Assembly (NCBI GenBank): GCA_964458015.1
Contig: CAYWGR010000023.1
Coordinates: 1-41,427 of the forward strand
Reading direction: 5' to 3'
From: CAYWGR01 sp964458015
GTDB lineage: Bacteria; Planctomycetota; Planctomycetia; Pirellulales; Thermoguttaceae
DNA length: 41,427 bases
Part shown: positions 8,532 through 16,877 of the stretch, piece by piece
How the letters are laid out: every line of letters starts with the position of its first letter
Position numbering within the stretch: position 1 is the stretch's first letter
Translations under genes and position numbers: made by a program
Notes under the pieces: generated by a model
Database searches by the model: none
Told to the model about the DNA's origin: nothing
The model's input: only the letters and a program-made list of their open reading frames with translations

Positions 8532-9560
8532 GACACGGTCCTCTTGCCGTCTTTGCGATCCCTATACTGCCGCTCGATCCAGGCATAAGTTTTCGCAAGT
8601 CCTTCACGGAACGGCGTGCTTGGTTCCCAGCCCAGAATGCGATGAATCATTGTGTTGTCGCTATTGCGGCCGGCAACGCCCTTGGGAGCATCCAGTTGGT
8701 GGCGGCGTTCCAGCTTGACGCCGCCGATTTCTTCCGCGTAATCCACCAACTGATTGACCGAAATCAATTCACTGGAGCCTAAATTGATCGGCGTGGCGAT
8801 CAAATCATCGCAATGGGTGATGGCGTCAATGCCGTGGNNNNNNNNNNCTGCGCGTTTGGGTTCCGTCACCCCAAACGTCGATACTTTTGTAGCCAAGATC
8901 CTTGGCTTCGATTACTTTGCGACAAATCGCGGCGGGGGCTTTTTCACGTCCGCCATCCCATGTGCCGTGGGGACCGTAAACGTTATGAAATCGGGCAATG
9001 GCGGTCTTCATGCCGCGTTCGGCCCAATACTCCTGGCAAAACATCTCGGACATGAGCTTTTCCCAACCGTAGCCGCGTTCGGCCATTGCGGGGTAAGCGT
9101 CCGACTCCTTCAATGCTCGGACGTTTGGATCGGTTTGCAAGTCGGTATTGTAGGCACAGGCCGAGGAGGAGAAGAAATAACGCCGGGCGCCCGCGCGGTA
9201 GGCAGCCTCGATCATGTGGGTGTTGATGAGGATGGAGCGGAGGCATTCGATGCGGTTCCGCTCGATGAAGCCCATGCCGCCCATATCGGCAGCCAGATTG
9301 TAAACCTCCGCGGCATTTTCACAAACCCTTTTGCAATTTGCTTCGCAGCTAACATCCAGGGAGAGGGATTCGACGCCCGGCACGCGTTGATACCAATCGG
9401 GCAAGGGCTTTTTATCCACGGCCCGGATTTTCGTGAAGCCTTTGTCGTGGAAATATCGCACCAGCGAGCCTGCGATGAATCCGCCGGCCCCCGTGACGAC
9501 GATTAAATCGTCTTTGTCTGGCGAAGAACAGTTGGAAGAAGAAGTTTGCGCGGTTTGCAT
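8528..9560 (-). CDS. GDP-mannose 3,5-epimerase-like, broken by scaffold gap
   Basis: This extended SDR enzyme closely resembles plant GDP-mannose 3,5-epimerase, which converts GDP-D-mannose to GDP-L-galactose or GDP-L-gulose. The NAD motif TGAGGFIA is at 23-30, and ADMGGMGFI, WGDGTQTR and GRNSDNT are shared. The catalytic residues known for the Arabidopsis enzyme (C145, Y174, K217) correspond to C135 (SSSACAY), Y164/K168 (YGWEK) and K207 (GGREKAPAA) with identical spacing. The 10-N gap at 8838-8847 throws the two halves into different frames; the C-terminal half resumes at HGIDAIT. This is an assembly artefact, not a real frameshift. The ATG at 9560 has AGGA eight bases upstream. It is first of three overlapping genes and probably feeds an L-sugar into surface polysaccharide. 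Confidence 0.88.
8838..8847. other. Scaffold gap of 10 N inside the epimerase gene
   Basis: Placeholder gap. On the minus strand the flanking codons are AG+N (Ser or Arg) and NN+C, so the true number of missing bases must be a multiple of three to restore the frame. Comparison with plant epimerases suggests about 18 bases. Confidence 0.9.
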
Positions 9561-9608
9561 GATCGGATCCTTTTTGTGGAGTGCGGCAAATACATGCCGT
9601 ATGTTGAC

Positions 9609-9637
9609 TTAACTTGGAGTCACGATAATGCTATAAT
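9609..9637 (+). promoter_or_regulatory. Sigma-70-like promoter for the AraC gene
   Basis: TTAACT (9609-9614), a 17-base spacer and a perfect TATAAT (9632-9637) lie 72 bases before the AraC start codon, in the divergent gap with the epimerase gene. No experimental support; the match is by sequence only. Confidence 0.5.
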
Positions 9638-9709
9638 AAAGGGCATATATGGTGTTTGCTATGACGATTGTTGACGAATGGATGACGATAATTGACCTGA
9701 GGAAAAGCC

Positions 9710-10585
9710 ATGAAAAAACACACGTCTTTGGAAGTTCCGCCGGCGTTTTTCTCTCCCCAGGTGTTGCAGGCCAAGCGTTTTTATTTGGATTTGGCGCCAC
9801 CGCCGTCCAAGCCGGTGTCGGTGGTTTCAGGCGGATGCGAACGATGTGCCTCGGATTATGCGATTCATCGACCGACGTTTCCTTACCATGCCTTGGAACT
9901 TGTCGCCCGCGGCAAAGGGTCGCTGCGATTGGGCCGAGAGGACTATGCACTGTTTCCGGGCGTGATGTTTTTCTATGGGCCGCATGTCGCCCAGCACATT
10001 ACGACGGATGCAGCCGATCCATTGGTGAAGTATTTCATCAACTTCACGGGGAACCGCGTTGCGCGATTGCTGCGGCAATGCGGCTTAACGCCGGGACGTG
10101 TTATCCGGATCTCCGCACTGGGAGAGATGCAAGGCATCTTCGATGATTTGATCCAAAATGCGTTGAAAGGATCTCGTTATGGCTCGCGGATCTGCGAGCT
10201 ATTGCTGGAGCACTTGATACTCAAGGCGGCCGATAGTCCCATGCCGTGGGAAGCGGCCGAGATGCCGTCGTTCGCGACCTATCAGCGATGTGTTCAACAT
10301 ATTCAATCGCAGCATTTGCGGTTGCAAACGCAATCGCAGGTGGCGCGAGAATGCCATGTCAATCCAGCATATTTATGCCGTCTGTTTCGCCGCTACGATC
10401 ATCAGACGCCCTATCAGTATCTCATGCGGCTGAAAATGAACTGGGCGGCCGAGCGATTGCAGGACCCAGGGACGTTAGTCAAAAAGGTGGCTGCCGAGTT
10501 GGGATTTAGCGATCCTTTTCACTTTTCGCGAGCGTTTAAGAGCGTCTTCGGACTAGCGCCGGAGACATTTCGGCGCATGCGTTGA
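9710..10585 (+). CDS. AraC-family transcriptional regulator
   Basis: This 291-residue regulator has a cupin-like sensor region (about 40-125, with 'LELVARGKGSLRL' and 'FFYGPHVAQH') and a C-terminal AraC double helix-turn-helix (about 190-290). The latter includes 'VAAELGFSDPFHFSRAFKSV' and the closing 'GLAPETFRR'. Start is ATG 9710, with GAGGA upstream at good spacing. Members with this layout usually sense a sugar and activate a nearby uptake or degradation operon. The adjacent genes (mutarotase and alpha-L-fucosidase) suggest L-fucose or a fucoside as effector. It is divergent from the GDP-mannose epimerase gene, so control of that operon is also possible. Confidence 0.9.
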   Translation: MKKHTSLEVPPAFFSPQVLQAKRFYLDLAPPPSKPVSVVSGGCERCASDYAIHRPTFPYHALELVARGKGSLRLGREDYALFPGVMFFYGPHVAQHITTDAADPLVKYFINFTGNRVARLLRQCGLTPGRVIRISALGEMQGIFDDLIQNALKGSRYGSRICELLLEHLILKAADSPMPWEAAEMPSFATYQRCVQHIQSQHLRLQTQSQVARECHVNPAYLCRLFRRYDHQTPYQYLMRLKMNWAAERLQDPGTLVKKVAAELGFSDPFHFSRAFKSVFGLAPETFRRMR

Positions 10586-10658
10586 AGTCAAATATCGTCA
10601 TGCTTCCGCAAAGATTCGCTATGGACGGTTAGCCTGTGTGTCGTGCAAAATGACCGTC

Positions 10659-11048
10659 ATGCTAAAAAGTGGCATTCTGAATCCGCGCATCAACGATCTG
10701 CTATCCCGCGTCCGTCACACCAATACCCTTGTGATTGCGGATCGCGGGTTTCCGTTTTGGCCGACCGTTGAGACCGTGGACATTGCGTTGGTGGACGACG
10801 TTCCGACGGTTTTGCAGGTGCTCGAAGCGATCGGACGTAATTTTTCGATCGGCAAGGCCTGGATGGCCGAGGAATTTTTACAACATAATTCCGAGGTGGT
10901 GCGAAGGTCGTTCGCCCATGCTTTGGGGAACGTCGTACTGTCGCACGAACCGCACGTGGAGTTCAAGAAACGTGTTCCCCTGGCGATCGGCCTGATTCGC
11001 ACGGGCGATACGGTGCAATACGCGAACGTAATTATCGAGTCGGCGTGA
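10659..11048 (+). CDS. RbsD/FucU-family sugar mutarotase
   Basis: This 129-residue protein belongs to the RbsD/FucU family, which interconverts ring anomers of ribose or fucose. It opens with the family N-terminus 'MLKSGILNP', places the catalytic His at residue 20 (RHTNT) and an Asp at 28 (IAD), and ends with RTGDTVQYANV, as in E. coli RbsD. An upstream GTG (10638) and ATG (10650) are in frame. I chose 10659 because it matches the family start; there is no clear ribosome-binding site. It lies between a sugar-type AraC regulator and a fucosidase, so L-fucose mutarotase (FucU) is more likely than ribose pyranase. Sequence alone does not settle this. Confidence 0.85.
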   Translation: MLKSGILNPRINDLLSRVRHTNTLVIADRGFPFWPTVETVDIALVDDVPTVLQVLEAIGRNFSIGKAWMAEEFLQHNSEVVRRSFAHALGNVVLSHEPHVEFKKRVPLAIGLIRTGDTVQYANVIIESA

Positions 11049-11250
11049 GGCTGGTAAGCTAATTGAGAGTTTCCTGAAATTGGCGTACCAAAGCAGCGGG
11101 AGAAAAGGTGCAGGAGGGTCGTAAACGACCCTGACATGACATACGGTTGAGAGAAATCGGGTTGTTCGGCATTCGTTATCCCGGCGTAAACGCACGGGCC
11201 TAATACCGCCTGCGGCAGACAAGGGCCGTGAACGGCCCTGGCATTAACTT
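11049..11250. other. Intergenic region with two related hairpins
   Basis: No coding signal. It holds two perfect 8-bp hairpins with two-base loops: AGGGTCGT-AA-ACGACCCT at 11115-11132 and AGGGCCGT-GA-ACGGCCCT at 11222-11239. Both are followed by TG[AG]CAT. They differ by a T/A to C/G exchange on paired positions, so the pairing is preserved. Neither is followed by a T-run, so they are not classical terminators. Confidence 0.8.
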
Positions 11251-11381
11251 ATGGGATACCCTCAGCAAAATATGGGTTACCTTCAGCAAAGTTACGGGAT
11301 TTCTTCGGCATAATTACGGGACACCCTCAGCAGAAATATGGGATTCCTTCAGTTAAATTTTGGGACACCTTCAGCTAATTG
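11251..11381. repeat. Six tandem 22-bp imperfect repeats
   Basis: Units start at 11251, 11272, 11294, 11316, 11338 and 11360; the first is 21 bp and the others 22 bp. The shared core is GGGAYACC followed at once by YTCAGC, then an A/T-rich tail ending near AATT. The period equals about two turns of B-DNA, so every copy faces the same side of the helix. The array ends 24 bases before the fucosidase start codon. The period is not a multiple of three, so it is not a coding repeat. It could be an operator array or a degenerate minisatellite. Confidence 0.9.
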
Positions 11382-11405
11382 AGATATTGAACAAGGAATG
11401 AAGCA

Positions 11406-12941
11406 ATGAGAACGCTTATGATTCTCCGTTGGGCGGCGTATCTATTGATGACTTGTGCGTCGGTAGTTGCGGCTAGTGCGGCCGAGGAGGTTGCCAAAAC
11501 GGCCGAGGGGCCATTCAAACCAAACTGGGATTCGTTGAAACAATACAAGTGCCCTGATTGGTTTCGCGACGCCAAGTTCGGCATCTGGGCGCACTGGGGA
11601 CCGCAATCGGTTCCGATGGCCGGCGATTGGTATGCTCGCCGCATGTATTTGTCGGAAGACCCCGGCTATAAATATCATTTGGAACATTATGGCCATCCCT
11701 CGCAGTTCGGCTATAAGGACATTATCCCCCTATGGAAAGCTGAAAAATGGGATCCCGATCGTCTGATGGCGTTGTATAAACAGGCCGGCGCTCGCTATTT
11801 CGTAAGCCAGGCCGTACATCATGATAATTTTGATCTATGGAACTCGAAGTATCACCGCTGGAATGCGGTCAATATGGGTCCGAAACGCGACGTGGTCGGT
11901 GATTGGCAAAAAGCCGCGAAGAAACAGGGATTGCCTTTTGGCGTCTCGGAGCATCTTGGCGCGAGTTATTTTTTCTTCCAATCGAGCCATGGCGCTGACA
12001 AGACGGGCCCCAAGGCTGGCGTGCCCTACGACGGCGCCGATCCAAAATACCAAGATCTTTATCACAAGGCAGCGGCCAAAGGCGACGACAAGTGGTACTC
12101 GACTGATCCCGAATGGCATCAAGAATGGCGACAACGCATCGGCGATTTGATCGATCAGTATCATCCCGACTTGTTGTACAGCGACGGCGGCGTGCCGTTC
12201 GGCGACGTCGGGATCAGCATGGTTGCTCATTTTTACAATGACAACTGGAAGCAGCATAACGGCAATATAACGGCCGTTTATAACTGCAAGAATATGCCAC
12301 AAAATCCGGGGTCCGGCGGGTTTACGGCGGGCACCTGCGTTCAAGACATGGAACGCGGCGTGTTGGCGGGCATCAATCCCAATCCCTGGCAAACCGATAC
12401 TTCGATTGCCGATTGGTACTACAATCGCAACTGGAAGTATCGCAAGGCCGATTGGGTCATCCATACATTGGTCGATATCGTCAGCAAGAATGGCAACCTG
12501 TTGTTGAATGTCGTCCAACGCCCTGATGGGAGTTTAGACGCCGAGGTCGAGCAATTGCTGACCGATGTGGGCAACTGGATGGCTGTAAACGGTGAGGCGA
12601 TTTACGGCACGCGGCCGTGGCGTGTCTTCGGTGAAGGAGCGGTGAAGGCCGAGGGCGGGCACTTCAAGGAGGATTTCGCCTATACCTCCAAGGATATCCG
12701 ATTTACGGTAAAAGAGAAAACGCTCTACGCCATTGCTCTGGGATGGCCCGCGGATGGGAAACTGACCATCCAGTCGCTTGCCAAGGGGACGGACTCGGGC
12801 GAAGCGGCGGACGTGCAATTGCTTGGCCACGAAGGCAAGCTGCAATGGAGTCGTGACGAAAAGGGATTGACGGTCGTATTGCCCGATAAGAAGCCTGGAA
12901 ACTATGCCTTCACGCTGAAAATCACGGGTTTTCTACCGTAA
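11406..12941 (+). CDS. Secreted alpha-L-fucosidase (GH29)
   Basis: This 511-residue glycoside hydrolase of family 29 would release terminal L-fucose from glycans. Residues 1-26 form a Sec signal peptide (hydrophobic core 'AAYLLMTCASVVAA', probable cut after ASA). Family landmarks are WFRDAKFGIWAHWG (52-65), AVHHDNFDLW (136-145) and the nucleophile region YHPDLLYSDGG, with D260 the expected nucleophile. A beta-sandwich C-terminal region runs from about 410. AAGGA lies eight bases before the ATG, directly downstream of the 22-bp repeat array. It acts in the periplasm or at the cell surface; with the mutarotase and AraC regulator it forms a small fucose-utilisation locus. No fucose isomerase, kinase or aldolase is present in the window. 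Confidence 0.92.
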   Translation: MRTLMILRWAAYLLMTCASVVAASAAEEVAKTAEGPFKPNWDSLKQYKCPDWFRDAKFGIWAHWGPQSVPMAGDWYARRMYLSEDPGYKYHLEHYGHPSQFGYKDIIPLWKAEKWDPDRLMALYKQAGARYFVSQAVHHDNFDLWNSKYHRWNAVNMGPKRDVVGDWQKAAKKQGLPFGVSEHLGASYFFFQSSHGADKTGPKAGVPYDGADPKYQDLYHKAAAKGDDKWYSTDPEWHQEWRQRIGDLIDQYHPDLLYSDGGVPFGDVGISMVAHFYNDNWKQHNGNITAVYNCKNMPQNPGSGGFTAGTCVQDMERGVLAGINPNPWQTDTSIADWYYNRNWKYRKADWVIHTLVDIVSKNGNLLLNVVQRPDGSLDAEVEQLLTDVGNWMAVNGEAIYGTRPWRVFGEGAVKAEGGHFKEDFAYTSKDIRFTVKEKTLYAIALGWPADGKLTIQSLAKGTDSGEAADVQLLGHEGKLQWSRDEKGLTVVLPDKKPGNYAFTLKITGFLP

Positions 12942-12967
12942 GGGAGGCGTGTTCGTTTGTCCGTTTC

Positions 12968-14086
12968 TTATTGTTCGACAATGCGCCATTCGTTGGTTTG
13001 TTCGTCGCGCAGCACGCGATGATAGAGCGAATCGCGTTCGACGGGCTCTCGGCCTGCTTCGGTAATCAAGGCGCGAAGTTCGGCGATGGAAAGCCCCTCG
13101 GGGGTTTGCGCGCCTGCGTCGTGGTGAATCAGTTCTTTGCGCACGGTGCCGTCGAGATCGTCGGCGCCATAAGCTAGGGCCGTTTGAGCAACGCCGACGC
13201 CGAGCGATATCCAATAAGCTTTGATGTGATCGAAATTGTCGAGCATGAGCCGGCTGACGGCCACGACCCGCAGATCTTCAAGCGAGGAAACACGCTGGAG
13301 CCTTGCCATCGGCGTATGTTCAGGATGGAATGCCAGCGGCACGAATGCTTGAAAACCGCCGGTAACGTCTTGCAACCGCCGCAACCGCACCAGATGATCG
13401 ACGCGATGCTCGATGCTTTCGATATGGCCGTAGAGCATGGAAGCATTGGTTCGCAGCCCTAGTTCGTGTGCCGTGCGATGGATATCCAGCCATGTTTTGC
13501 CGTCGGCCTTGCGTGGGCAAATTTGCGTGCGCACTTGGGGATCGAAAATTTCGGCCCCGCCGCCGGGCATGCTTCCCAGGCCGGCGGCCATCAAGTCTTC
13601 GAGAATCGCGCGGACCGGCCGTTTCTCGATTTGCGAAAAATGGTCGATTTCGACGGCCGTCCAGGCCTTGATATGCAGACGCGGGTAAGCTTGATGCAAG
13701 TCTCGCGTCATGTCGAGATACCAATCGAACTTTTTCGCCGGATGCACGCCGCTGACGATGTGCAACTCGGTACAGCCGGCTGCTTCCGCCTCGCGGCCGC
13801 GTTCCATGAGTTCGTTATGATTGATGATGAAACAACGCGGATCGCCGCCTTCGTCTTCGCAACTGTAGGCGCAAAGCGTGCAGCGGAAGATGCAGACATT
13901 CGTCGGATTGATGTGGGCGTTGAGATTGTAGTAGGCGACGTCTCCATTTTTACGGCGTCGCACCCCATCGGCCAACTCGCCTAAAGCGTGCAAGTCGGTT
14001 TCGGGCGAGAATAAGATCTCGCCGTCGGCCGCCGAAAGACGTTCGCCCGCTTCGACTTTTTTGCGAATATCTTGAAATGCCGACAT
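12968..14086 (-). CDS. mqnE: Aminofutalosine synthase MqnE (radical SAM)
   Basis: This 372-residue radical SAM enzyme catalyses the first step of the futalosine menaquinone pathway, joining the chorismate-derived enolpyruvylbenzoate to SAM-derived adenosine to make aminofutalosine. The iron-sulfur motif CIFRCTLC (C65, C69, C72) and the MqnE hallmark PGGGAEIF (174-181) are present, followed by 'FQAFVPLAFHPEHTP'. The latter features favour MqnE over its relative MqnC. ATG 14086 has AAAGGAT eight bases upstream. It is the last gene of the cluster, 12 bases after mqnP, and converges with the fucosidase gene. MqnA, MqnC and MqnD are not in the window. Confidence 0.93.
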   Translation of the reverse strand: MSAFQDIRKKVEAGERLSAADGEILFSPETDLHALGELADGVRRRKNGDVAYYNLNAHINPTNVCIFRCTLCAYSCEDEGGDPRCFIINHNELMERGREAEAAGCTELHIVSGVHPAKKFDWYLDMTRDLHQAYPRLHIKAWTAVEIDHFSQIEKRPVRAILEDLMAAGLGSMPGGGAEIFDPQVRTQICPRKADGKTWLDIHRTAHELGLRTNASMLYGHIESIEHRVDHLVRLRRLQDVTGGFQAFVPLAFHPEHTPMARLQRVSSLEDLRVVAVSRLMLDNFDHIKAYWISLGVGVAQTALAYGADDLDGTVRKELIHHDAGAQTPEGLSIAELRALITEAGREPVERDSLYHRVLRDEQTNEWRIVEQ

Positions 14087-14098
14087 GTTGGATATCCT

Positions 14099-14977
14099 TT
14101 ACAAAAACAAATCCATTACGCCCACGACCAACAGCCCTATGCTTACGACGGCATTGACGTGAAAAAAAGCCTGGTTGACGCGGCTTAAGTCGTCGGGCCG
14201 CACCAGCCAATGCTCGTAAACCAGGAGTATGCCGATCAATCCCACGCCCGACAAATATATCGTGCCAAATCCGTCGTACACAAGCGGGATCAACAACAAC
14301 AAACCTACCATAAGGAAGTGACAGACTGCGGCCATCCGCAGCGCCTTGGCGACGCCAAATCGAGCGGGCACGCTGCGCAAACGCATCCGTTGATCGAATT
14401 CAAAGTCCTGGCAGGCGTAGATCATGTCGAATCCGGCTACCCAGAGCAACACGGCCGTGCCTAAAAGCAACGGAGCCCACGCCAATTCCGCCCTAATGGC
14501 CACCCAAGCGGCGACAGGCGCGGCCATCAATGCCGCGCCTAACCAGAAATGCGAAAAAATCGTAAAACGCTTCGCATAACTATACCCGAACAAAAAAAAC
14601 AACACCGGCAATGACGCATAGAGAGGGATCGGATTCGCAGGCAAGAAAAGCAGCGTGCCGGCCACGAATCCCAACGAACATGCAATGGTAAACACAACCA
14701 CGCTAGCGGTCGAGAGCGTGCCGGCGGGCAGATGCCGCATTTTGGTGCGAGGGTTTTGTGCGTCGATCTTGCGGTCTGCCAACCTATTGAATGCCATTGC
14801 CGCGCTGCGGGCCATCGCCATGCAAACCAGGATGCCTAGCAGATCCTGCCATCGAAATGCCACGGGCGGTTCCGCTTGCAGATTCGCCGACCACGCCATT
14901 GCCGCCGCCAATAGCGCAAACGGCAACGCAAAGAGCGTGTGACTGAATCGGATTAGTTCCAACAGGCGGATGAGCAT
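14099..14977 (-). CDS. mqnP: UbiA-family prenyltransferase, menaquinone (MqnP-like)
   Basis: This 292-residue integral membrane enzyme attaches the polyprenyl tail to the naphthoate head group. Both Asp-rich motifs are visible: NRLADRKID (64-72) and DMIYACQDFEFD (184-195). They are separated by the usual pattern of eight to nine membrane segments. An in-frame TTG at 15037, overlapping the previous gene by four bases, would add 20 residues. I prefer the ATG at 14977 because it gives the typical N-terminus 'LLELIRFSHTLFALPFALLA'. Context (UbiD, UbiX, MenG and MqnE in the same direction) assigns it to menaquinone rather than ubiquinone or heme. Confidence 0.88.
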   Translation of the reverse strand: MLIRLLELIRFSHTLFALPFALLAAAMAWSANLQAEPPVAFRWQDLLGILVCMAMARSAAMAFNRLADRKIDAQNPRTKMRHLPAGTLSTASVVVFTIACSLGFVAGTLLFLPANPIPLYASLPVLFFLFGYSYAKRFTIFSHFWLGAALMAAPVAAWVAIRAELAWAPLLLGTAVLLWVAGFDMIYACQDFEFDQRMRLRSVPARFGVAKALRMAAVCHFLMVGLLLLIPLVYDGFGTIYLSGVGLIGILLVYEHWLVRPDDLSRVNQAFFHVNAVVSIGLLVVGVMDLFL

Positions 14978-15033
14978 TTTAGTGGATAATGGATAGTGTA
15001 GTCCCGGCGATAACAATGTTGGGCTTGCGGCTT

Positions 15034-16827
15034 TCAATTTTTCTTTAGCAGGTTCTTGGAGGAATTTTGCCCTTTGGCAGCCGGAACACTGTAGATAAAG
15101 TATAGATTAGGCCGTTTTTTGCGAAAGGACGCAATCGCTTCTGGGTTGAGATTACTCACGTCGAATATCTTCAGGGAATGGAGGTTGACAAGTTTTGCTA
15201 TTTCGGAAAGACAAGAATCACCATCCATTTGGGATGCGGATACATGAATCCCTTCGAGGAGGCAATCGATTGCCTGCAATTGTTTTTGCCATTCCATATC
15301 GTAAGTATCCATAGAAATCTGAAGTTGGCGGCAGCTATTATTATCATTGTGGCCATATTTGTTCGCGAATATGGCAAGTGACGATGGGACAGAACCGGGA
15401 AAAGCATTAATCGAAAGGCTTCCTTTTAAAATAACATTACGGAACACCATGAGCGATTCAGGCTTGATTACTCCACGTAGACCGAGATGGCTAACCGATT
15501 CCAGACCTGGGATCACTAAGCGATTCGGCAGCAAAATGTTTAGACTATTAAGCGACTTACAGCCCTCGATGCGAATCTCACCAATTTGCGGGTAATGAAT
15601 TGGACCAGCCGTTACAGGATGTTTATTGCGTTCAGAGGAAGTCAAATCGCCAATATCGATGGAATCGATTTTTGGAAGATCGTGAAAGTGGATGGCCTCG
15701 GTGTCGTCCATGCACCATAGGGTAACCCAGTCAATCGACTTCATCCCGTGAATGTCGACTTGCCGCTGCACAAAGGGCAACGAATTCGGCCAACTCACAT
15801 CAAGAACGAGAGGCGATCTTAATTTCTCTAGATGCCCCAAAACGGCAATAAGGTTTGGAGAATAGGGAGGAAATCTGTGATGGCAAGACACGGAGAGGTC
15901 TTTAAGGTTTGTAAGGGTTCCCAAATGCAGCAAACCTTCCCCCTGGACGTTTGTATGGTCAAGTCCGAGAAACTGAAGATTCGTAAGTTTGCCAAGAGGA
16001 ATCAAGCCGGCATCATTTACCTTTGTAGCATTGAGATGCAAATGATTGAGATTGGTCAATCCTGCAATACAGGATAGACCGATATCATCAACCAGAGTAT
16101 TCCCCAAATAAAGTGAAGTGAGTTTCGGCGTTCGCAGAAAAGCGGTCATGCCGTTGTTGTCAATTTTTGTCTCGGCAGCCAAGAACGATTCCAAGGAAGA
16201 TAATACGGGAAGGTTTGCCAATCCATTGCCCGTTAATTGCGAATGAGAAAGGTTCAGTCCGCGAAGTTTTTGGAGTTGAGCCAAATGCGGCAATCCTACG
16301 CCGGTGATTTGCGTTTTTTCAAGTCCGAGAACCTGAAGATTTGTCAAGCCAGCAAGATGTTTTAATCCCTCATCGTTGATGGCGTTTTCAGACAAATCCA
16401 GTTTCTCAAGTTTTGTAAGACTCTTTAAATGTCGGAGGCCGTCGTTTGTGAGCTGCGACCGGTGGATTGTGAGAGAAGTGAGGCTGTCGATTGCAGCAAG
16501 ACATTGCAAATCGTCGTCCGAAAAGGTCGAGGAAACATCGCCTGCACCGCAGCAACCACACGCAAGACAACTATAGGGAGTAATGCAAACGGTTGTCGTT
16601 ACCGAAGGCTGGTTTTTTGAATCGTTTCGTTCGACTCCTAGAATATCCGTGTCTTGGTATTTATTCAGTGTTTCATTGCGGATACGCTTAAGAATGACGT
16701 CAAGTCTATTCACAGCATTGGTTTGTGAACCTGACGGTGGTGTATATGGCTCGGCAGCGGGTAGGGAGGTCGCTATCAGGCCGAAGACTACCAATATACC
16801 AGTGATTTGCATGGAAGACATCGTCAT
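15034..16827 (-). CDS. Secreted leucine-rich-repeat protein
   Basis: This 597-residue protein begins with a signal peptide (1-25, cut near LPAAEP). A Cys-rich patch (C81, C87, C90, C92, C93) precedes about eight leucine-rich repeats of roughly 24 residues (about 110-320), such as 'LTKLEKLDLSENAINDEGLK'. These are of the kind abundant in planctomycetes. The C-terminal half contains weaker repeats. It would act outside the cytoplasm as a binding protein; no enzyme domain is seen. ATG 16827 has GGAGA seven bases upstream. Its DNA is visibly richer in A/T than the menaquinone genes on both sides, and it sits between ubiX (50 bases upstream) and mqnP, so it looks like an insertion into the cluster. 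Confidence 0.85.
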   Translation of the reverse strand: MTMSSMQITGILVVFGLIATSLPAAEPYTPPSGSQTNAVNRLDVILKRIRNETLNKYQDTDILGVERNDSKNQPSVTTTVCITPYSCLACGCCGAGDVSSTFSDDDLQCLAAIDSLTSLTIHRSQLTNDGLRHLKSLTKLEKLDLSENAINDEGLKHLAGLTNLQVLGLEKTQITGVGLPHLAQLQKLRGLNLSHSQLTGNGLANLPVLSSLESFLAAETKIDNNGMTAFLRTPKLTSLYLGNTLVDDIGLSCIAGLTNLNHLHLNATKVNDAGLIPLGKLTNLQFLGLDHTNVQGEGLLHLGTLTNLKDLSVSCHHRFPPYSPNLIAVLGHLEKLRSPLVLDVSWPNSLPFVQRQVDIHGMKSIDWVTLWCMDDTEAIHFHDLPKIDSIDIGDLTSSERNKHPVTAGPIHYPQIGEIRIEGCKSLNSLNILLPNRLVIPGLESVSHLGLRGVIKPESLMVFRNVILKGSLSINAFPGSVPSSLAIFANKYGHNDNNSCRQLQISMDTYDMEWQKQLQAIDCLLEGIHVSASQMDGDSCLSEIAKLVNLHSLKIFDVSNLNPEAIASFRKKRPNLYFIYSVPAAKGQNSSKNLLKKN

Positions 16828-16877
16828 GCTTGGTCTCCGGGTATTGGGTTAGATGGAACAATTTCTACTACGTCTTT

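Noticed and set aside
8528..9560. Genuine frameshift in the epimerase
   Set aside because: The frame change coincides exactly with a run of placeholder N, so it is an assembly effect.
11251..11381. CRISPR array
   Set aside because: The 22-bp units are directly joined without spacers and vary between copies; no cas genes are present.
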